The notes under the pieces: model-generated
Seen by the model: only the letters and a program-made list of their open reading frames with translations
Databases searched by the model: none
Told to the model about the DNA's origin: nothing
Shown here: positions 1 through 8,314 of the stretch, in pieces
Layout of the letters: every line of letters begins with the position of its first letter
Position numbering within the stretch: the first letter of the stretch is position 1
Translations under genes and position numbers: made by a program
Assembly (NCBI RefSeq): GCF_050632385.1
Contig: NZ_CP192599.1
Location: forward strand, 4,402,001-4,466,000
DNA length: 64,000 nucleotides
Origin: Humitalea sp050632385
Lineage (GTDB): Bacteria > Pseudomonadota > Alphaproteobacteria > Acetobacterales > Acetobacteraceae
Direction of reading: 5' to 3'

Positions 1-73
1 TGGGGCGCTGATCGCGGCCGAACAGGCGCCCTGGCGGCGGCTGGTGGAAATCAGCGGCGCCCGGCTGGATTGA
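1..73 (+). CDS. C-terminal end of an unidentified protein (partial)
   Basis: An open frame enters from the left edge and stops at TGA 71-73. Only 23 complete codons are visible, ending in EISGARLD, which is too little to assign a family. The stop overlaps the ATG of the amine oxidase (TGATG), so the two genes are probably translationally coupled and co-transcribed. The base composition is ordinary for the window. The function is unknown. Confidence 0.55.
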   Translation, partial: GALIAAEQAPWRRLVEISGARLD

Positions 74-1302
74 TGCCCGATGCCGATGTGCTGGTCATCG
101 GTGCCGGGGCCGCCGGCATCGCCGCCGCGCGCGCCCTGGTCGCCGCCGGGCGTTCGGTGCTGGTGCTGGAGGCGCGGGACCGCGTCGGCGGCCGGGCCTG
201 GACGATCGACACGCCGGAAGGCGCCTTCGATGCCGGTGCCTCCTGGCTGCACAGCGGCCGCACCAACCCGCTGACGCCGCTGGCGCGCGGGCTGGGTGTG
301 ACCTTGGCCGATCATGATGCCTTGGGCGATGAGATCACCTTTGTCGGCCCCCGCCGCGCCAGCCCGGCCGAGGTCGCCGCCCGCGACGCCGCGCAGGCCG
401 GATTTTACGCCCATGTCAAAGCCGCCGGCCCCGGCCCGCGCGGCGTGCCCATACCCACCGGCCCCTGGGGGCCCACCATCGCGGCCTGGGCGGGCGATCT
501 GATCTCCGCCGCCCCGCTGGCAGCGATAGATCTGCATGATTTCACCGCCAATGCGCTGGACCCGCCGAACCTGCTGCCCGAGGGCGGGTTCGGCCATCTG
601 GTCGCGCGCCTGGGCGGCGGCTTGCCGATCCGCCTGTCCTGCCCGGTCACCGCGCTGGACTGGTCCGGCCCCGGCGTGGTGGCGCAGACCGCCGCCGGGC
701 CGGTCACCGCCAAACACGCGATCGTGACGCTGCCGACCCCGCTGCTGCTGGATTTCGCGTTTTCGCCGCCGCTTCCCGTGCCGCAGCAGGCGGCGGCCGA
801 GGCGCTGCCGCTCGGCCTGCTGACCAAGGTGCTGCTGCCGGCAGCCGGGGCCGACCGGCTGGACGTGGTGCCGTTTTCCGTCGTGGACCGGCAGATCGCG
901 CCGGGCGAGACGCTGGTCACCTTCCTGCTCTGGCCCTTTGGCCAGCCGCATGCGCTCGGCTTTGTCGGCGGGCCTGTGGCCTGGGCGCTGGCGGACCAGC
1001 CGCCCTCGGCCACGATCGCGTTGATGCGGGCCGAGATCGCCGCGCGCTTTGGCGCGCGTGGCGAATCGGCCTTCGACTGGGGGCGCGCCATAGTCACCGA
1101 TTGGGGCCGCGATCCCTGGTCGCGTGGCGCCTATAGCCACGCCCGCCCCGGCCAGGCCGCGGCGCGGGGTGTGCTGGGCACGCCGCTGGATGCGGCCCGT
1201 CGGGTCATCCTGGCGGGCGAGGCCTGCCACCCGACGCTGGCCGGCACTGTCGGCGGCGCCTGGGAAAGCGGTTTGCGGGCCGCCGCCATGATCACCGGAT
1301 AG
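73..1302 (+). CDS. FAD-dependent amine oxidase family protein
   Basis: The 409-residue protein is predicted to oxidise an amine (or a related CH-N or CH-CH bond) with FAD as cofactor. It opens with a Rossmann dinucleotide motif, GAGAAG at residues 10-15, followed by the ribose-binding stretch VLEARDRVGGRAW that is typical of flavin monoamine oxidases. Near the C-terminus, ILAGEACHPTLAGTVGGAWE matches the second FAD-contact motif of the family. The length is normal and there is no signal peptide. ATG 73 overlaps the previous stop; a TTG at 70 is in frame but less likely. The substrate cannot be read from the sequence; monoamine, polyamine and carotenoid-desaturase-like roles are all possible. 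Confidence 0.8.
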   Translation: MPDADVLVIGAGAAGIAAARALVAAGRSVLVLEARDRVGGRAWTIDTPEGAFDAGASWLHSGRTNPLTPLARGLGVTLADHDALGDEITFVGPRRASPAEVAARDAAQAGFYAHVKAAGPGPRGVPIPTGPWGPTIAAWAGDLISAAPLAAIDLHDFTANALDPPNLLPEGGFGHLVARLGGGLPIRLSCPVTALDWSGPGVVAQTAAGPVTAKHAIVTLPTPLLLDFAFSPPLPVPQQAAAEALPLGLLTKVLLPAAGADRLDVVPFSVVDRQIAPGETLVTFLLWPFGQPHALGFVGGPVAWALADQPPSATIALMRAEIAARFGARGESAFDWGRAIVTDWGRDPWSRGAYSHARPGQAAARGVLGTPLDAARRVILAGEACHPTLAGTVGGAWESGLRAAAMITG

Positions 1303-1344
1303 CGACACATCGCCAGGGCGCGGCATCTGGCGCGGCGCCCCCGA

Positions 1345-1388
1345 ACACTTGGCTTGGCGCGCCTGGACACTTGGCGCGGCGCGCCGCG
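1345..1388. repeat. 22-bp tandem repeat upstream of the Mla operon
   Basis: Two copies of a 22-base unit lie head to tail at 1345-1366 and 1367-1388. Each copy has ACACTTGGC at its start and GGCGCGCC beginning at base 12; the bases between vary. The array is about 60 bases upstream of the mlaE start, in the 146-base gap after the amine oxidase gene. A period of two helical turns would suit a dimeric or oligomeric DNA-binding protein, but that role is inference. Confidence 0.4.
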
Positions 1389-1448
1389 ACGGGCACAAGG
1401 ACGACCACGCCGCGCCGCAACATGTTCGCGCCGCGGGGACAGGAGAGC

Positions 1449-2573
1449 ATGGCCGCCGAAGCCCCCACCAGCGCCAGCCCTGCGCCGCCCTCGCTGACGC
1501 GCGACGGCGACCGGTTGATCTTTGCGGGCACGCTGGATTCCCAGGCCGCCGCGGCCCTGTGGCGCCCGGCGAGCGAGGCGCGGGCCGAAGCGACCGGGGC
1601 GATCACGCTCGATCTCAAGGCGGTGGACTCGCTCGACACCAATGGCGCGACCTTGCTGCTGCATGCGGCGGGCAGCGAGGCGGCGCCGAAGGTCGAGGGC
1701 GCCTCGGCCCCCGTCGCGGCGGTATTGGCCCGCGCGGTGACCGCGGCGGCGGCCCCCGCGCCGCAGGCGGGGCCGCGTCCGCTGTCGCTGCTGTCCAGCG
1801 TCGGGGCCGGGTTCTTCGATTTCCTGGGCGGCCTGCAGGAAAAAATCGCCTTTGTCGGCGAAACGGCGGTCGCGGGTGCCTCCTATGTCGTGCGGCCGCG
1901 CGGGGTGCGGCTGGGCGATGTGCTGCGGCACCTGGATGAGGCCGGCACCCGCGCCTTTCCGCTGACCATCCTGCTGGGCACCTTGCTGGGGGTCATCCTG
2001 GCGTTCCAGTCCTCGATCCCGATGCGGCAGTTCGGGGCCGAGATCTTCATCCCGCAACTGGTCGGCATTTCGCTGATGCGCGAACTGGGGCCGCTGATGG
2101 CGGCGATCATCCTGTCCGGGCGCACCGGTTCGGCCTATGCCGCCGAACTCGGCACCATGACGGTAAATGAGGAAGTGGACGCGCTGCGGATCATGGGGAT
2201 CGACCCCATGCGCATGCTGGTGCTGCCGCGGTTGTTCGCCGGCACGATCGTGATGCCGGCGCTGGCGCTGTTGCTGACCCTGACGGGGCTGATCGGCATG
2301 GGGCTGGTGATGCTGGGCCTGGGCTTCCCCTTCGTCGCCACCATCAACCAGTTGGAACAGACGCTGCACCTGGGGGACATGGTCGGCGGGCTGTGCAAGG
2401 CGGCCGCCTTCGGCTTCGCGATCTCGTTGATCGGCTGCCGGGCCGGGCTTTCGGCCGGGCGCGGGCCGCGGGCGGTGGGCGATGCGGCGACCGGGGCGGT
2501 GGTTGGCGGCATCGTCTCCACGATCATCCTCGACGGCATTTTCGCTGTCGTGTTCTTCAGGATGGGCTGGTGA
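1449..2573 (+). CDS. mlaE: MlaE-family lipid ABC transporter permease with N-terminal STAS domain
   Basis: This is the inner-membrane permease of an MCE/Mla phospholipid transporter. It has 374 residues. About residues 10-85 look like a STAS/MlaB domain (LDLKAVDSLDTNGATLLL), and the rest is a multi-span MlaE permease with the conserved stretch ISLMRELGPLMAAIILSGR and the family's EVDALRIMGIDP motif. Fusion of MlaB to MlaE is common in alphaproteobacteria, whereas E. coli has separate genes. ATG 1449 is preferred because AGGAGA lies just upstream; an in-frame ATG 26 codons earlier has no such site. It overlaps the ATPase gene by GTGA and heads the operon mlaE-mlaF-mlaD-lipoprotein. Confidence 0.88.
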   Translation: MAAEAPTSASPAPPSLTRDGDRLIFAGTLDSQAAAALWRPASEARAEATGAITLDLKAVDSLDTNGATLLLHAAGSEAAPKVEGASAPVAAVLARAVTAAAAPAPQAGPRPLSLLSSVGAGFFDFLGGLQEKIAFVGETAVAGASYVVRPRGVRLGDVLRHLDEAGTRAFPLTILLGTLLGVILAFQSSIPMRQFGAEIFIPQLVGISLMRELGPLMAAIILSGRTGSAYAAELGTMTVNEEVDALRIMGIDPMRMLVLPRLFAGTIVMPALALLLTLTGLIGMGLVMLGLGFPFVATINQLEQTLHLGDMVGGLCKAAAFGFAISLIGCRAGLSAGRGPRAVGDAATGAVVGGIVSTIILDGIFAVVFFRMGW

Positions 2574-3439
2574 CCGACGCGCCGGACCCGACCGAGGACC
2601 GCGGCAAGCGCGAGGCTGAGGACCGCGCGAAGCGCGAGGCGCAAACCCCCACAAAGCGTGAGGGCGACGACCGCCCGAAGCGCCAGCCCGGCCCGCCCGT
2701 GGTCACGGTCAAGGACCTGGCCATGGCCTTCGGCCGTCGCACCTTGTTCAAGGATGTGTCCTTCGAGGTGAAGAAGGGCGAGGTCTTCGTCATCCTCGGC
2801 GGCTCCGGCTGCGGCAAGTCCACCCTGCTGAAACTGCTGATCGGCCTGTTCCCGCCCACCGCGGGGTCCATCGACATCCTGGGCACCGACATGCTGGGCG
2901 CCGATGGGGACGCGCGTGAAGCGTTGCTGACGCGGCTGGGGGTGATGTGGCAATCGGGCGCCCTGTTCGGCTCCATGACCCTGCTGGAGAACGTGATGCT
3001 GCCGATGGAGGCGCATACGAGCATGCCGGAGGAGGCCCGCGAGGAAGCCGCCCGCATCAAGCTCGGCATGGTCGGGCTGTCGGATGCGGCCAATCGCCTG
3101 CCGGCCGAGATTTCCGGCGGCATGGCCAAGCGTGCCGGGATCGCGCGCGCGATGGCGCTGGACCCGCCGCTGCTGTTCCTGGACGAACCTTCCGCCGGGC
3201 TGGATCCCATCACCTCGGCCGGGCTGGACAAGCTGATCCAGGAATTGGCGCGTGACCTTGGCACCACCTTTGTCGTTGTCACCCATGAATTGCAGTCGAT
3301 CCTGGCGATCGGGGATCGCTGCATCATGCTGGACAAGGATGCCCAGGGCATGATCGCGACCGGCGACCCGCGCATATTGCGCGACACAGCGACGCACCCC
3401 ACCGTGCGCGCGTTTTTCCGGCGGGAGGCCGTTGATTAG
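2570..3439 (+). CDS. mlaF: MlaF-family lipid ABC transporter ATPase
   Basis: This cytoplasmic ATPase powers the MCE transporter. It has Walker A GGSGCGKST at residues 77-85, a signature region ISGGMAKRAGIARAMALDP in which GGM replaces the usual GGQ as in MlaF/TTG2A proteins, Walker B LLFLDEPSAGLDP, and a switch histidine in VVVTHEL. GTG 2570 overlaps the permease stop (GTGA). The first 42 residues are unusual: a charged, low-complexity tail with repeated KRE and DDR units precedes the ABC fold, which starts at about VVTVKDL. An in-frame internal start would remove this tail, so it may be an annotation artefact, but the coupling overlap supports the long form. Confidence 0.88.
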   Translation: MTDAPDPTEDRGKREAEDRAKREAQTPTKREGDDRPKRQPGPPVVTVKDLAMAFGRRTLFKDVSFEVKKGEVFVILGGSGCGKSTLLKLLIGLFPPTAGSIDILGTDMLGADGDAREALLTRLGVMWQSGALFGSMTLLENVMLPMEAHTSMPEEAREEAARIKLGMVGLSDAANRLPAEISGGMAKRAGIARAMALDPPLLFLDEPSAGLDPITSAGLDKLIQELARDLGTTFVVVTHELQSILAIGDRCIMLDKDAQGMIATGDPRILRDTATHPTVRAFFRREAVD

Positions 3440-4483
3440 ATGGCCGTGAACCGCAGACTTTATGCCCGCGTGGGCGCGCTGATCCTGGTTGCGGGGGTGC
3501 TGGGCATCGGCTTCCTGCTGTTCCTGACCTCCGGCCGGTTCTCGGCCAATACCGCCCTGTTCGAGACCTATCTGCGCGAATCGGTGACCGGGCTGGATGT
3601 CGGGTCGCCGGTGCGGTTCCGCGGCGTGCAGGTCGGGCGCGTCACCCAGTTGCGGCTGGCCGGCAGCCTCTATCCGCGCCCCGAGAACCGCCCGAGGAGC
3701 GAAGCCGACGATGCGGCCTATCGGCGCGTCGTCGTGCGGTTCGCGATCGACCCGGCGGCGCTTGGCAGCAACGCACCGACCATCGAACAGGCCGTGGCGG
3801 CCGGATTGCGCGTGAAGCTGGCCAGCACGGGCATCACCGGGGTGATGTATATCGAGGCCGATTTCGTCGATCCGGCGCGTTTTCCTGTCGAACCGACGCC
3901 CTGGATACCGCAGTTCACCGTGATCCCGTCGATGCCATCGACCATCGCGCAAGTGACCTCGGCCGCCGAGGCGATCCTGACCCGCATCGAGGCAGCCCCC
4001 CTCGACCGCATCCTGCAGGACAGCGCGGCGCTGGTGAACGATTTCCGCGCGATGATCACCACGGGCGACATCGCCGTGGTGCTGCGTGAGGCCTCGACGA
4101 CGCTGGTCGGCATCCGGGAGGCCATCGAGAAGGCCGACCTGCCGGGGGCGGTGGCGGAAATGCGCGGCCTGGCCGCCGATACCCGCGCGCTGGTGGCGGG
4201 GCCGGAGGTGCGCGGCGCGGTGCAGAACAGCGCCGCCGCGGCGGCCGAATTGCGCGCGGCGATGGCGCGCCTGCCGGCCGCGATCGCCCAGGTCGAACAG
4301 GCGGTGCGGACCATCCGGGTCGCGACCAGCGATACCTCGGCCGACCTGGCGCCGCTGCTGCGCGACCTGCGCGGTACGGCCCAGAACCTGCGCGACACCA
4401 CGGAGACGATCCGCCGCACGCCGTCCCAGGGGCTCTGGGGCAGCCCGCCGCCGCCACCCACCAACCGCGAGCGCACCCGATGA
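3440..4483 (+). CDS. mlaD: MlaD-family MCE substrate-binding protein
   Basis: The MCE-domain protein is anchored in the inner membrane and forms the periplasmic lipid-binding ring. A single transmembrane helix at about residues 10-30 (LILVAGVLGIGFLLFL) is followed by the MCE core, with VTGLDVGSPVRFRGVQVGRV as its signature. A long helical, Ala-rich C-terminal half (about residues 170-330) resembles the coiled region of MlaD/PqiB-like proteins and ends in a Pro-rich tail. It starts on the base after the mlaF stop and overlaps the lipoprotein gene. At 347 residues it is longer than E. coli MlaD (about 180) and closer to alphaproteobacterial MCE proteins. Confidence 0.87.
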   Translation: MAVNRRLYARVGALILVAGVLGIGFLLFLTSGRFSANTALFETYLRESVTGLDVGSPVRFRGVQVGRVTQLRLAGSLYPRPENRPRSEADDAAYRRVVVRFAIDPAALGSNAPTIEQAVAAGLRVKLASTGITGVMYIEADFVDPARFPVEPTPWIPQFTVIPSMPSTIAQVTSAAEAILTRIEAAPLDRILQDSAALVNDFRAMITTGDIAVVLREASTTLVGIREAIEKADLPGAVAEMRGLAADTRALVAGPEVRGAVQNSAAAAAELRAAMARLPAAIAQVEQAVRTIRVATSDTSADLAPLLRDLRGTAQNLRDTTETIRRTPSQGLWGSPPPPPTNRERTR

Positions 4484-5136
4484 CCGGACCCTTTGTGACC
4501 CGCCGCGCCGGCCTTTTGGCGCTGCCCTTGCTGGCTGGGTGTTCCGTGCTGGACCGCCCCTATGTCGAAACGCTGCGCTATCCGTTGCAGCCCGCGCGGC
4601 CGGCCGCCATGCCGGTCGCGATGCCGGCATCGGCCGTGCGCGGCGGGCGCCCGCGCCGCCCGACTTTGATGATCCGCGGCTTGCGCGCCGCCCCGGGGCT
4701 GGACGCGCGGGGCCTGCGCGTGATCCGCGCCGATGGCACCGAACGGCTGGATCCCTATGCCGAATGGGTTGGGCCGCCGAATGAACTGGTGGAGGAGCAG
4801 TTGCGCCGCTGGCTCGCGGCCAGCGGTCTGTTCGGCGGCATCGTCGCCCAGGGCACCCGCGCCCGCACCGACCTGGTGCTGGAGGGCGAGGTGACGGCGC
4901 TGGAGGCCGATCTGCGCGACGGCCAATCCCGTGCCGGCATCGCCGTGCTGCTGCTGGCCGGCGACGATGGCGGGGGTGGACGGGTGGTGGGGCAATGGGC
5001 CGTGATCGGGCGGGCGCCGCTGCCGGCCTCCACCAACCCCGACGGGCCGCCGCCTGGCGCCATCGCCGCGTCGGGCACCGAGGCCCTGGCTGGGGCGCTG
5101 ACCGCGCTGGAAGACGCGTTGCGGGCGCACGCCTGA
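4480..5136 (+). CDS. ABC-type transport auxiliary lipoprotein (PqiC-like)
   Basis: This 218-residue lipoprotein is the outer-membrane-side partner of the MCE transporter. A short signal sequence ends in the lipobox LLAGC, giving an N-terminal lipidated cysteine at about residue 21. The body fits the family of ABC-type transport auxiliary lipoproteins (PqiC/DUF330 type): an N-terminal YPL-type strand, a central region on how the protein gives a value per strain of residues such as YAEWVGPPNELVEEQLRRWL, and a C-terminal helix. It overlaps mlaD by ATGA and closes the operon. In other bacteria these proteins link the inner-membrane MCE complex to the outer membrane; that role is by family analogy. 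Confidence 0.75.
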   Translation: MTGPFVTRRAGLLALPLLAGCSVLDRPYVETLRYPLQPARPAAMPVAMPASAVRGGRPRRPTLMIRGLRAAPGLDARGLRVIRADGTERLDPYAEWVGPPNELVEEQLRRWLAASGLFGGIVAQGTRARTDLVLEGEVTALEADLRDGQSRAGIAVLLLAGDDGGGGRVVGQWAVIGRAPLPASTNPDGPPPGAIAASGTEALAGALTALEDALRAHA

Positions 5137-5283
5137 TCCGGCCGTCCCGCGCCATGGTCGCTTCCTTGGCGCTTCGTGAACAAAAACCCGCCGCCGGACC
5201 GAAGGCGTTAACCTTTCACCCATCTGCGCGTCGCTAGTCTCAAATCATGAGATGACGCCGCATGCGGTGGGAGACGCGCCACG

Positions 5284-5868
5284 ATGACCAGCCGAGCGAC
5301 CGCCGATGCCTGGGACGACGTCTGGAACAGGTTCGACGCGCGCCCGGTGGCGCCGGTCGCGGCCCGCCCGCGGCGCCGCGCCTGGCTCGGCCTGCTGGCC
5401 CTGCCGCTGGCCTGGTTCGCGGGTCCGGTGCTGATCGCCGGCGACATCCTGCGCGGGCCGGACAGCGCGGCACTGACCGACCGCGTGGATTGGGCGGCGG
5501 CCATCCCGGCCCTGGCGGTTTCGTTCCGCGATTCTGCCGGCCGCGACCATGGTCCCGGGGCGAGCCGCTTCCTCGATGGGCTCGCGCAGGACATGGCGGC
5601 GGCCTGGCAACGGCCGGAGGCGCGGTCGATCGTGCTGGCCGATCGGGGCAGCCCCCGGCTGGAAGGCGCCAGGCTTGAAGATATCGGCCGGCTGACGCTG
5701 GGCCTGGGGCGGGGCGGCGACGATGCCCCGTCGCTGCGGGTGACGATGTCGATGACCGCCCCCTTGCGGCTCGGCTGGGCGGTCACGGGTTTGCGGTTCA
5801 GCGATGCGGCCGCACCGGTGGGCAGCGTGGCGCAGGCGCCGCTGCGGCCCCGGATGATCGCCTTCTGA
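5284..5868 (+). CDS. Hypothetical protein with one N-terminal membrane segment
   Basis: The 194-residue product is not recognised. After a short Arg-rich cytoplasmic stretch it has one hydrophobic segment at about residues 36-55 (LGLLALPLAWFAGPVLIAG), so most of the protein should face the periplasm. The start is well supported: GGGAG lies nine bases before ATG 5284. The 147-base gap upstream separates it from the Mla operon and may contain its own promoter. It meets the PaiB-like gene end to end, with the two stop codons directly adjacent. No catalytic motif is visible. Confidence 0.7.
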   Translation: MTSRATADAWDDVWNRFDARPVAPVAARPRRRAWLGLLALPLAWFAGPVLIAGDILRGPDSAALTDRVDWAAAIPALAVSFRDSAGRDHGPGASRFLDGLAQDMAAAWQRPEARSIVLADRGSPRLEGARLEDIGRLTLGLGRGGDDAPSLRVTMSMTAPLRLGWAVTGLRFSDAAAPVGSVAQAPLRPRMIAF

Positions 5869-6489
5869 TCAGCCCCGCATCGCCTGGGCGACCGCCTGGT
5901 CGCGCGGGTCCGCGCTATCGGCCAGCCCCGCCGCCACGCCGTCACGATCCGGCGCGGCGCGGTTCTGCGACAGCTTCTTCTTGCCGATCAGCGCCGTGAT
6001 GGTCAGCCGCAGCCCGACGATGCCCTTGAGCTGCCCAGCCACGAAGGGCTTGGGCGCATCATCCACCGCCCAGGGTTTTTGCCGGGGGGATTCATGCAGG
6101 TCGGTCAGGCGGGAGACGACGGCGTGCAGACGGTCGGCGTCGTCATAGACCTCGACATCGCAATGGGCGTGGACGGCGACGTAATTCCAGGTCGGGACCA
6201 CGCGTCCATGCTCGGCCTTTGAGGGATAAAGCGAGGGCGAAACATAGGCGTCCGGCCCGCTGAACACCGCCAGCGCCCGCCCCGCCGCCGCCAGCGCCTG
6301 CCATTGCGGATTGGCGCGCGCCAGATGGCCGTGCAGAACCTTGTCGGCGCGGTCCAGGATCAGCGGCAGATGGGACGCCGCGGGAATGCCATCGGCGCCG
6401 TTGCAGACCAGCAGGGCCAGGCGCGCCTGGGTGATCAGGCTGGCGAGTTCGTCAGCGTCATCAATGCGGAAGGCGGGCGGATTGTACAT
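5869..6489 (-). CDS. FMN-binding negative transcriptional regulator (PaiB family)
   Basis: The 206-residue protein matches the PaiB family of split-barrel FMN-binding proteins. Visible family features are the opening MYNPPAFRIDD, the stretch SHLPLILD, the barrel segment PTWNYVAVHAHCDVEVY, and KGIVGLRLTI near the C-terminus. Bacillus PaiB was described as a repressor of sporulation and protease genes; in proteobacteria the ligand and targets are mostly unknown, so a flavin-dependent enzymatic role is equally possible. It lies nine bases downstream of murJ on the same strand and may be read from the murJ transcript. Confidence 0.82.
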   Translation of the reverse strand: MYNPPAFRIDDADELASLITQARLALLVCNGADGIPAASHLPLILDRADKVLHGHLARANPQWQALAAAGRALAVFSGPDAYVSPSLYPSKAEHGRVVPTWNYVAVHAHCDVEVYDDADRLHAVVSRLTDLHESPRQKPWAVDDAPKPFVAGQLKGIVGLRLTITALIGKKKLSQNRAAPDRDGVAAGLADSADPRDQAVAQAMRG

Positions 6490-6498
6490 GGCGGCCGA

Positions 6499-8031
6499 TT
6501 ATCGCCGGCGCAGCATCGCGCGCAACTCGGACAGCCGCAGCGCGCCAAATACCGACACGGACAGGATATAGGCGACGCCGCCAGCCAGGCAGAGCAGCGC
6601 CAGCACCGCCAGCCGCAGCCCAGGCTCGGCCGGCCACAACAGGGCGCGGCCGGCGGCCAGCACCAGCCCCATCACCGCCACCGCCGCCAGCATGCGCGGC
6701 ACGCGATGCCGCAGCCGGGCGTCGAAGACCAATTGCCGCCGCCGCATCAGCACCACCGCCAGCAGCCCCGCATTCACCGCCGCCGCGATCGCCGTGGACA
6801 GCGCGATCCCGACATGCGCGAGGAAGGGCGACAGCGACAGGTTCAGCGCCAGGTTCAGCGCCACCGCGACCAGCCCGATTTTTACGGGCGCGGAGGTATC
6901 GCCACGGGCGAAGAACCCCGGCGCAAAGACCTTCACCAGCACGAAGAAGGGCATGCCAAACGCATAGGCGACCAGGGCGGCGGAGGTGGCGGAGGCGGCA
7001 TCGGCCGAGAAGGCGCCGCGCTGGAACAGCGCCATGATGATCGGCTCGGCCAACAAGGCCAGCGCCACGGCGGAGGGCAGGGTCAGCAGCAGCGACAATT
7101 CCAGCGCACGGTTCTGGCTGCGATGCGCCGCCAGCGGCTGGCCCATCCGCAACTGCCGGGCCAACAATGGCAGTAAGGCCGTGCCCATCGCCGCGCCGAT
7201 GACGCCCAGCGGCAATTGCGCGACCCGGTCGGCATAATACAGGAACGACACCGCCCCCGCCGGCAGGGTGGAGGCGATGATCACGTCGATCGCCAGGTTC
7301 AACTGCGTCACCCCGGCGCCAAAGATGCCCGGCCCCATTCGCCGCAGCACGGCGCGCACCGCGGGCGTCAGGCGCGGTATGCCGACCAGCCCGATCGCCA
7401 TGCCGGCGTCGCGCGCCGCCCACCAGACCAGCCCCAGTTGCACGATGCCCGACAGCATCACGCCCCAGGCCAGCGCATGGCCTGGCGTCGCGACGAAAGG
7501 CGTCAGCCCGATCAAGGTCGCCATGCTCATCAGGTTGAACAGCACCGGGGCCGCCGCCGCCGCGCCAAAGCGGTTCAACCCGTTCAACACGCCCGACACC
7601 AGCGCCGCCAGGCAGATGAACAGCAGATAGGGGAAGGTGATCCGCGTCATCTCCACGGTCAGCCCGTAGCGCAGCGGTTCGTCGGCAAAGCCCGGCGCCA
7701 GCACAAAAATCAACTGCGGCATCAGGATCCAGCCGACGACCACGATCAGCGACAGCCACAAGGTCATCAGCGCGGCCAAATGGTTCGCCAGCGCCAAGGC
7801 GGCCAGCCTGCCCTCGGCCGCCAGCGTTCCGGCGAAGGCGGGAATGAAGGCCGCATTGAACGCGCCCTCGCCAAACAAGCGGCGGAACAGGTTGGGCAGC
7901 TTCAGCGCGACGAAAAAAGCATCGGCAACCGGCCCGGCACCCAGCCGCGACGCGATCAGCACATCACGCGCGAAACCGAGGATACGACTGGCCATGGTCC
8001 AGCCGCCGACCGTGAGGACATTACGCAGCAT
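6499..8031 (-). CDS. murJ: Lipid II flippase MurJ
   Basis: MurJ moves the peptidoglycan precursor lipid II across the inner membrane. The 510-residue length and roughly 14 hydrophobic spans are normal for the MviN/MurJ family. The N-terminus carries the family signature TMASRILGFARDVLIASRLG, followed by ADAFFVALKLPNLFRRLFGEGAF, whose Arg and Glu positions line the substrate cavity in known structures. No strong ribosome-binding site precedes ATG 8031, and the upstream 283 bases are the palindrome-rich element, so a promoter is hard to place. The gene is probably essential. Confidence 0.93.
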   Translation of the reverse strand: MLRNVLTVGGWTMASRILGFARDVLIASRLGAGPVADAFFVALKLPNLFRRLFGEGAFNAAFIPAFAGTLAAEGRLAALALANHLAALMTLWLSLIVVVGWILMPQLIFVLAPGFADEPLRYGLTVEMTRITFPYLLFICLAALVSGVLNGLNRFGAAAAAPVLFNLMSMATLIGLTPFVATPGHALAWGVMLSGIVQLGLVWWAARDAGMAIGLVGIPRLTPAVRAVLRRMGPGIFGAGVTQLNLAIDVIIASTLPAGAVSFLYYADRVAQLPLGVIGAAMGTALLPLLARQLRMGQPLAAHRSQNRALELSLLLTLPSAVALALLAEPIIMALFQRGAFSADAASATSAALVAYAFGMPFFVLVKVFAPGFFARGDTSAPVKIGLVAVALNLALNLSLSPFLAHVGIALSTAIAAAVNAGLLAVVLMRRRQLVFDARLRHRVPRMLAAVAVMGLVLAAGRALLWPAEPGLRLAVLALLCLAGGVAYILSVSVFGALRLSELRAMLRRR

Positions 8032-8070
8032 CGGCGACTAGCGGGGTGCTGGAACAGGGGAGGTTGCGCC

Positions 8071-8286
8071 GTGGAAGGGGCGTCGCCCCCTCCACACCAC
8101 CCCCACCAGGGGCCGCCGCCCCTGGACCGGCGGAATATTGGTAAAATAAAGAGAGGGGCATGGTCCGCCTTCGATCAAAGGCACGCCAATGGATGCCCCT
8201 CTCTTTATTTTACCAAATCGCGTGGGTTCCAAGGGGCCACAGCCCCTTGGTGGGGAGAGTTTGAGAGGGGCCACGCCCCTCTCAAA
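8071..8286. repeat. Palindrome-rich composite repeat between heparinase and murJ genes
   Basis: This 283-base intergenic gap is packed with inverted repeats. A perfect 24-bp pair (8138-8161 and 8193-8216, 31-base spacer) sits in the centre; its arms are A+T-rich, starting TTGGTAAAATAAAG. Flanking it are perfect hairpins at 8106-8125 (8-bp stem), 8229-8250 (9-bp stem) and 8260-8286 (12-bp stem, 3-base loop), plus an imperfect one at 8071-8095. All share AGGGGC/GCCCCT stems. The layout, hairpins on both sides of a long central inverted repeat, suggests a REP/MITE-like element rather than a single terminator. No coding function is supported. Confidence 0.75.
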
Positions 8287-8314
8287 GCGCAACCTGCCAA
8301 GTTTCAGCACTTTG

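Noticed and set aside
2135..5155. 1006-codon open frame on the minus strand across the Mla operon
   Set aside because: It is a shadow of four well-supported plus-strand genes, has no recognisable domain and is rich in Arg, Gly and Gln.
5206..5220. GTTAACC as a CtrA half-site before the hypothetical gene at 5.3 kb
   Set aside because: The full TTAA-N7-TTAAC spacing is missing and single TTAACC words are common, so no CtrA site is called.
8038..8310. 90-codon minus-strand frame inside the palindromic element
   Set aside because: The frame exists because the repeats lack stops in that phase. It has no start signal and its sequence only translates the inverted repeats.
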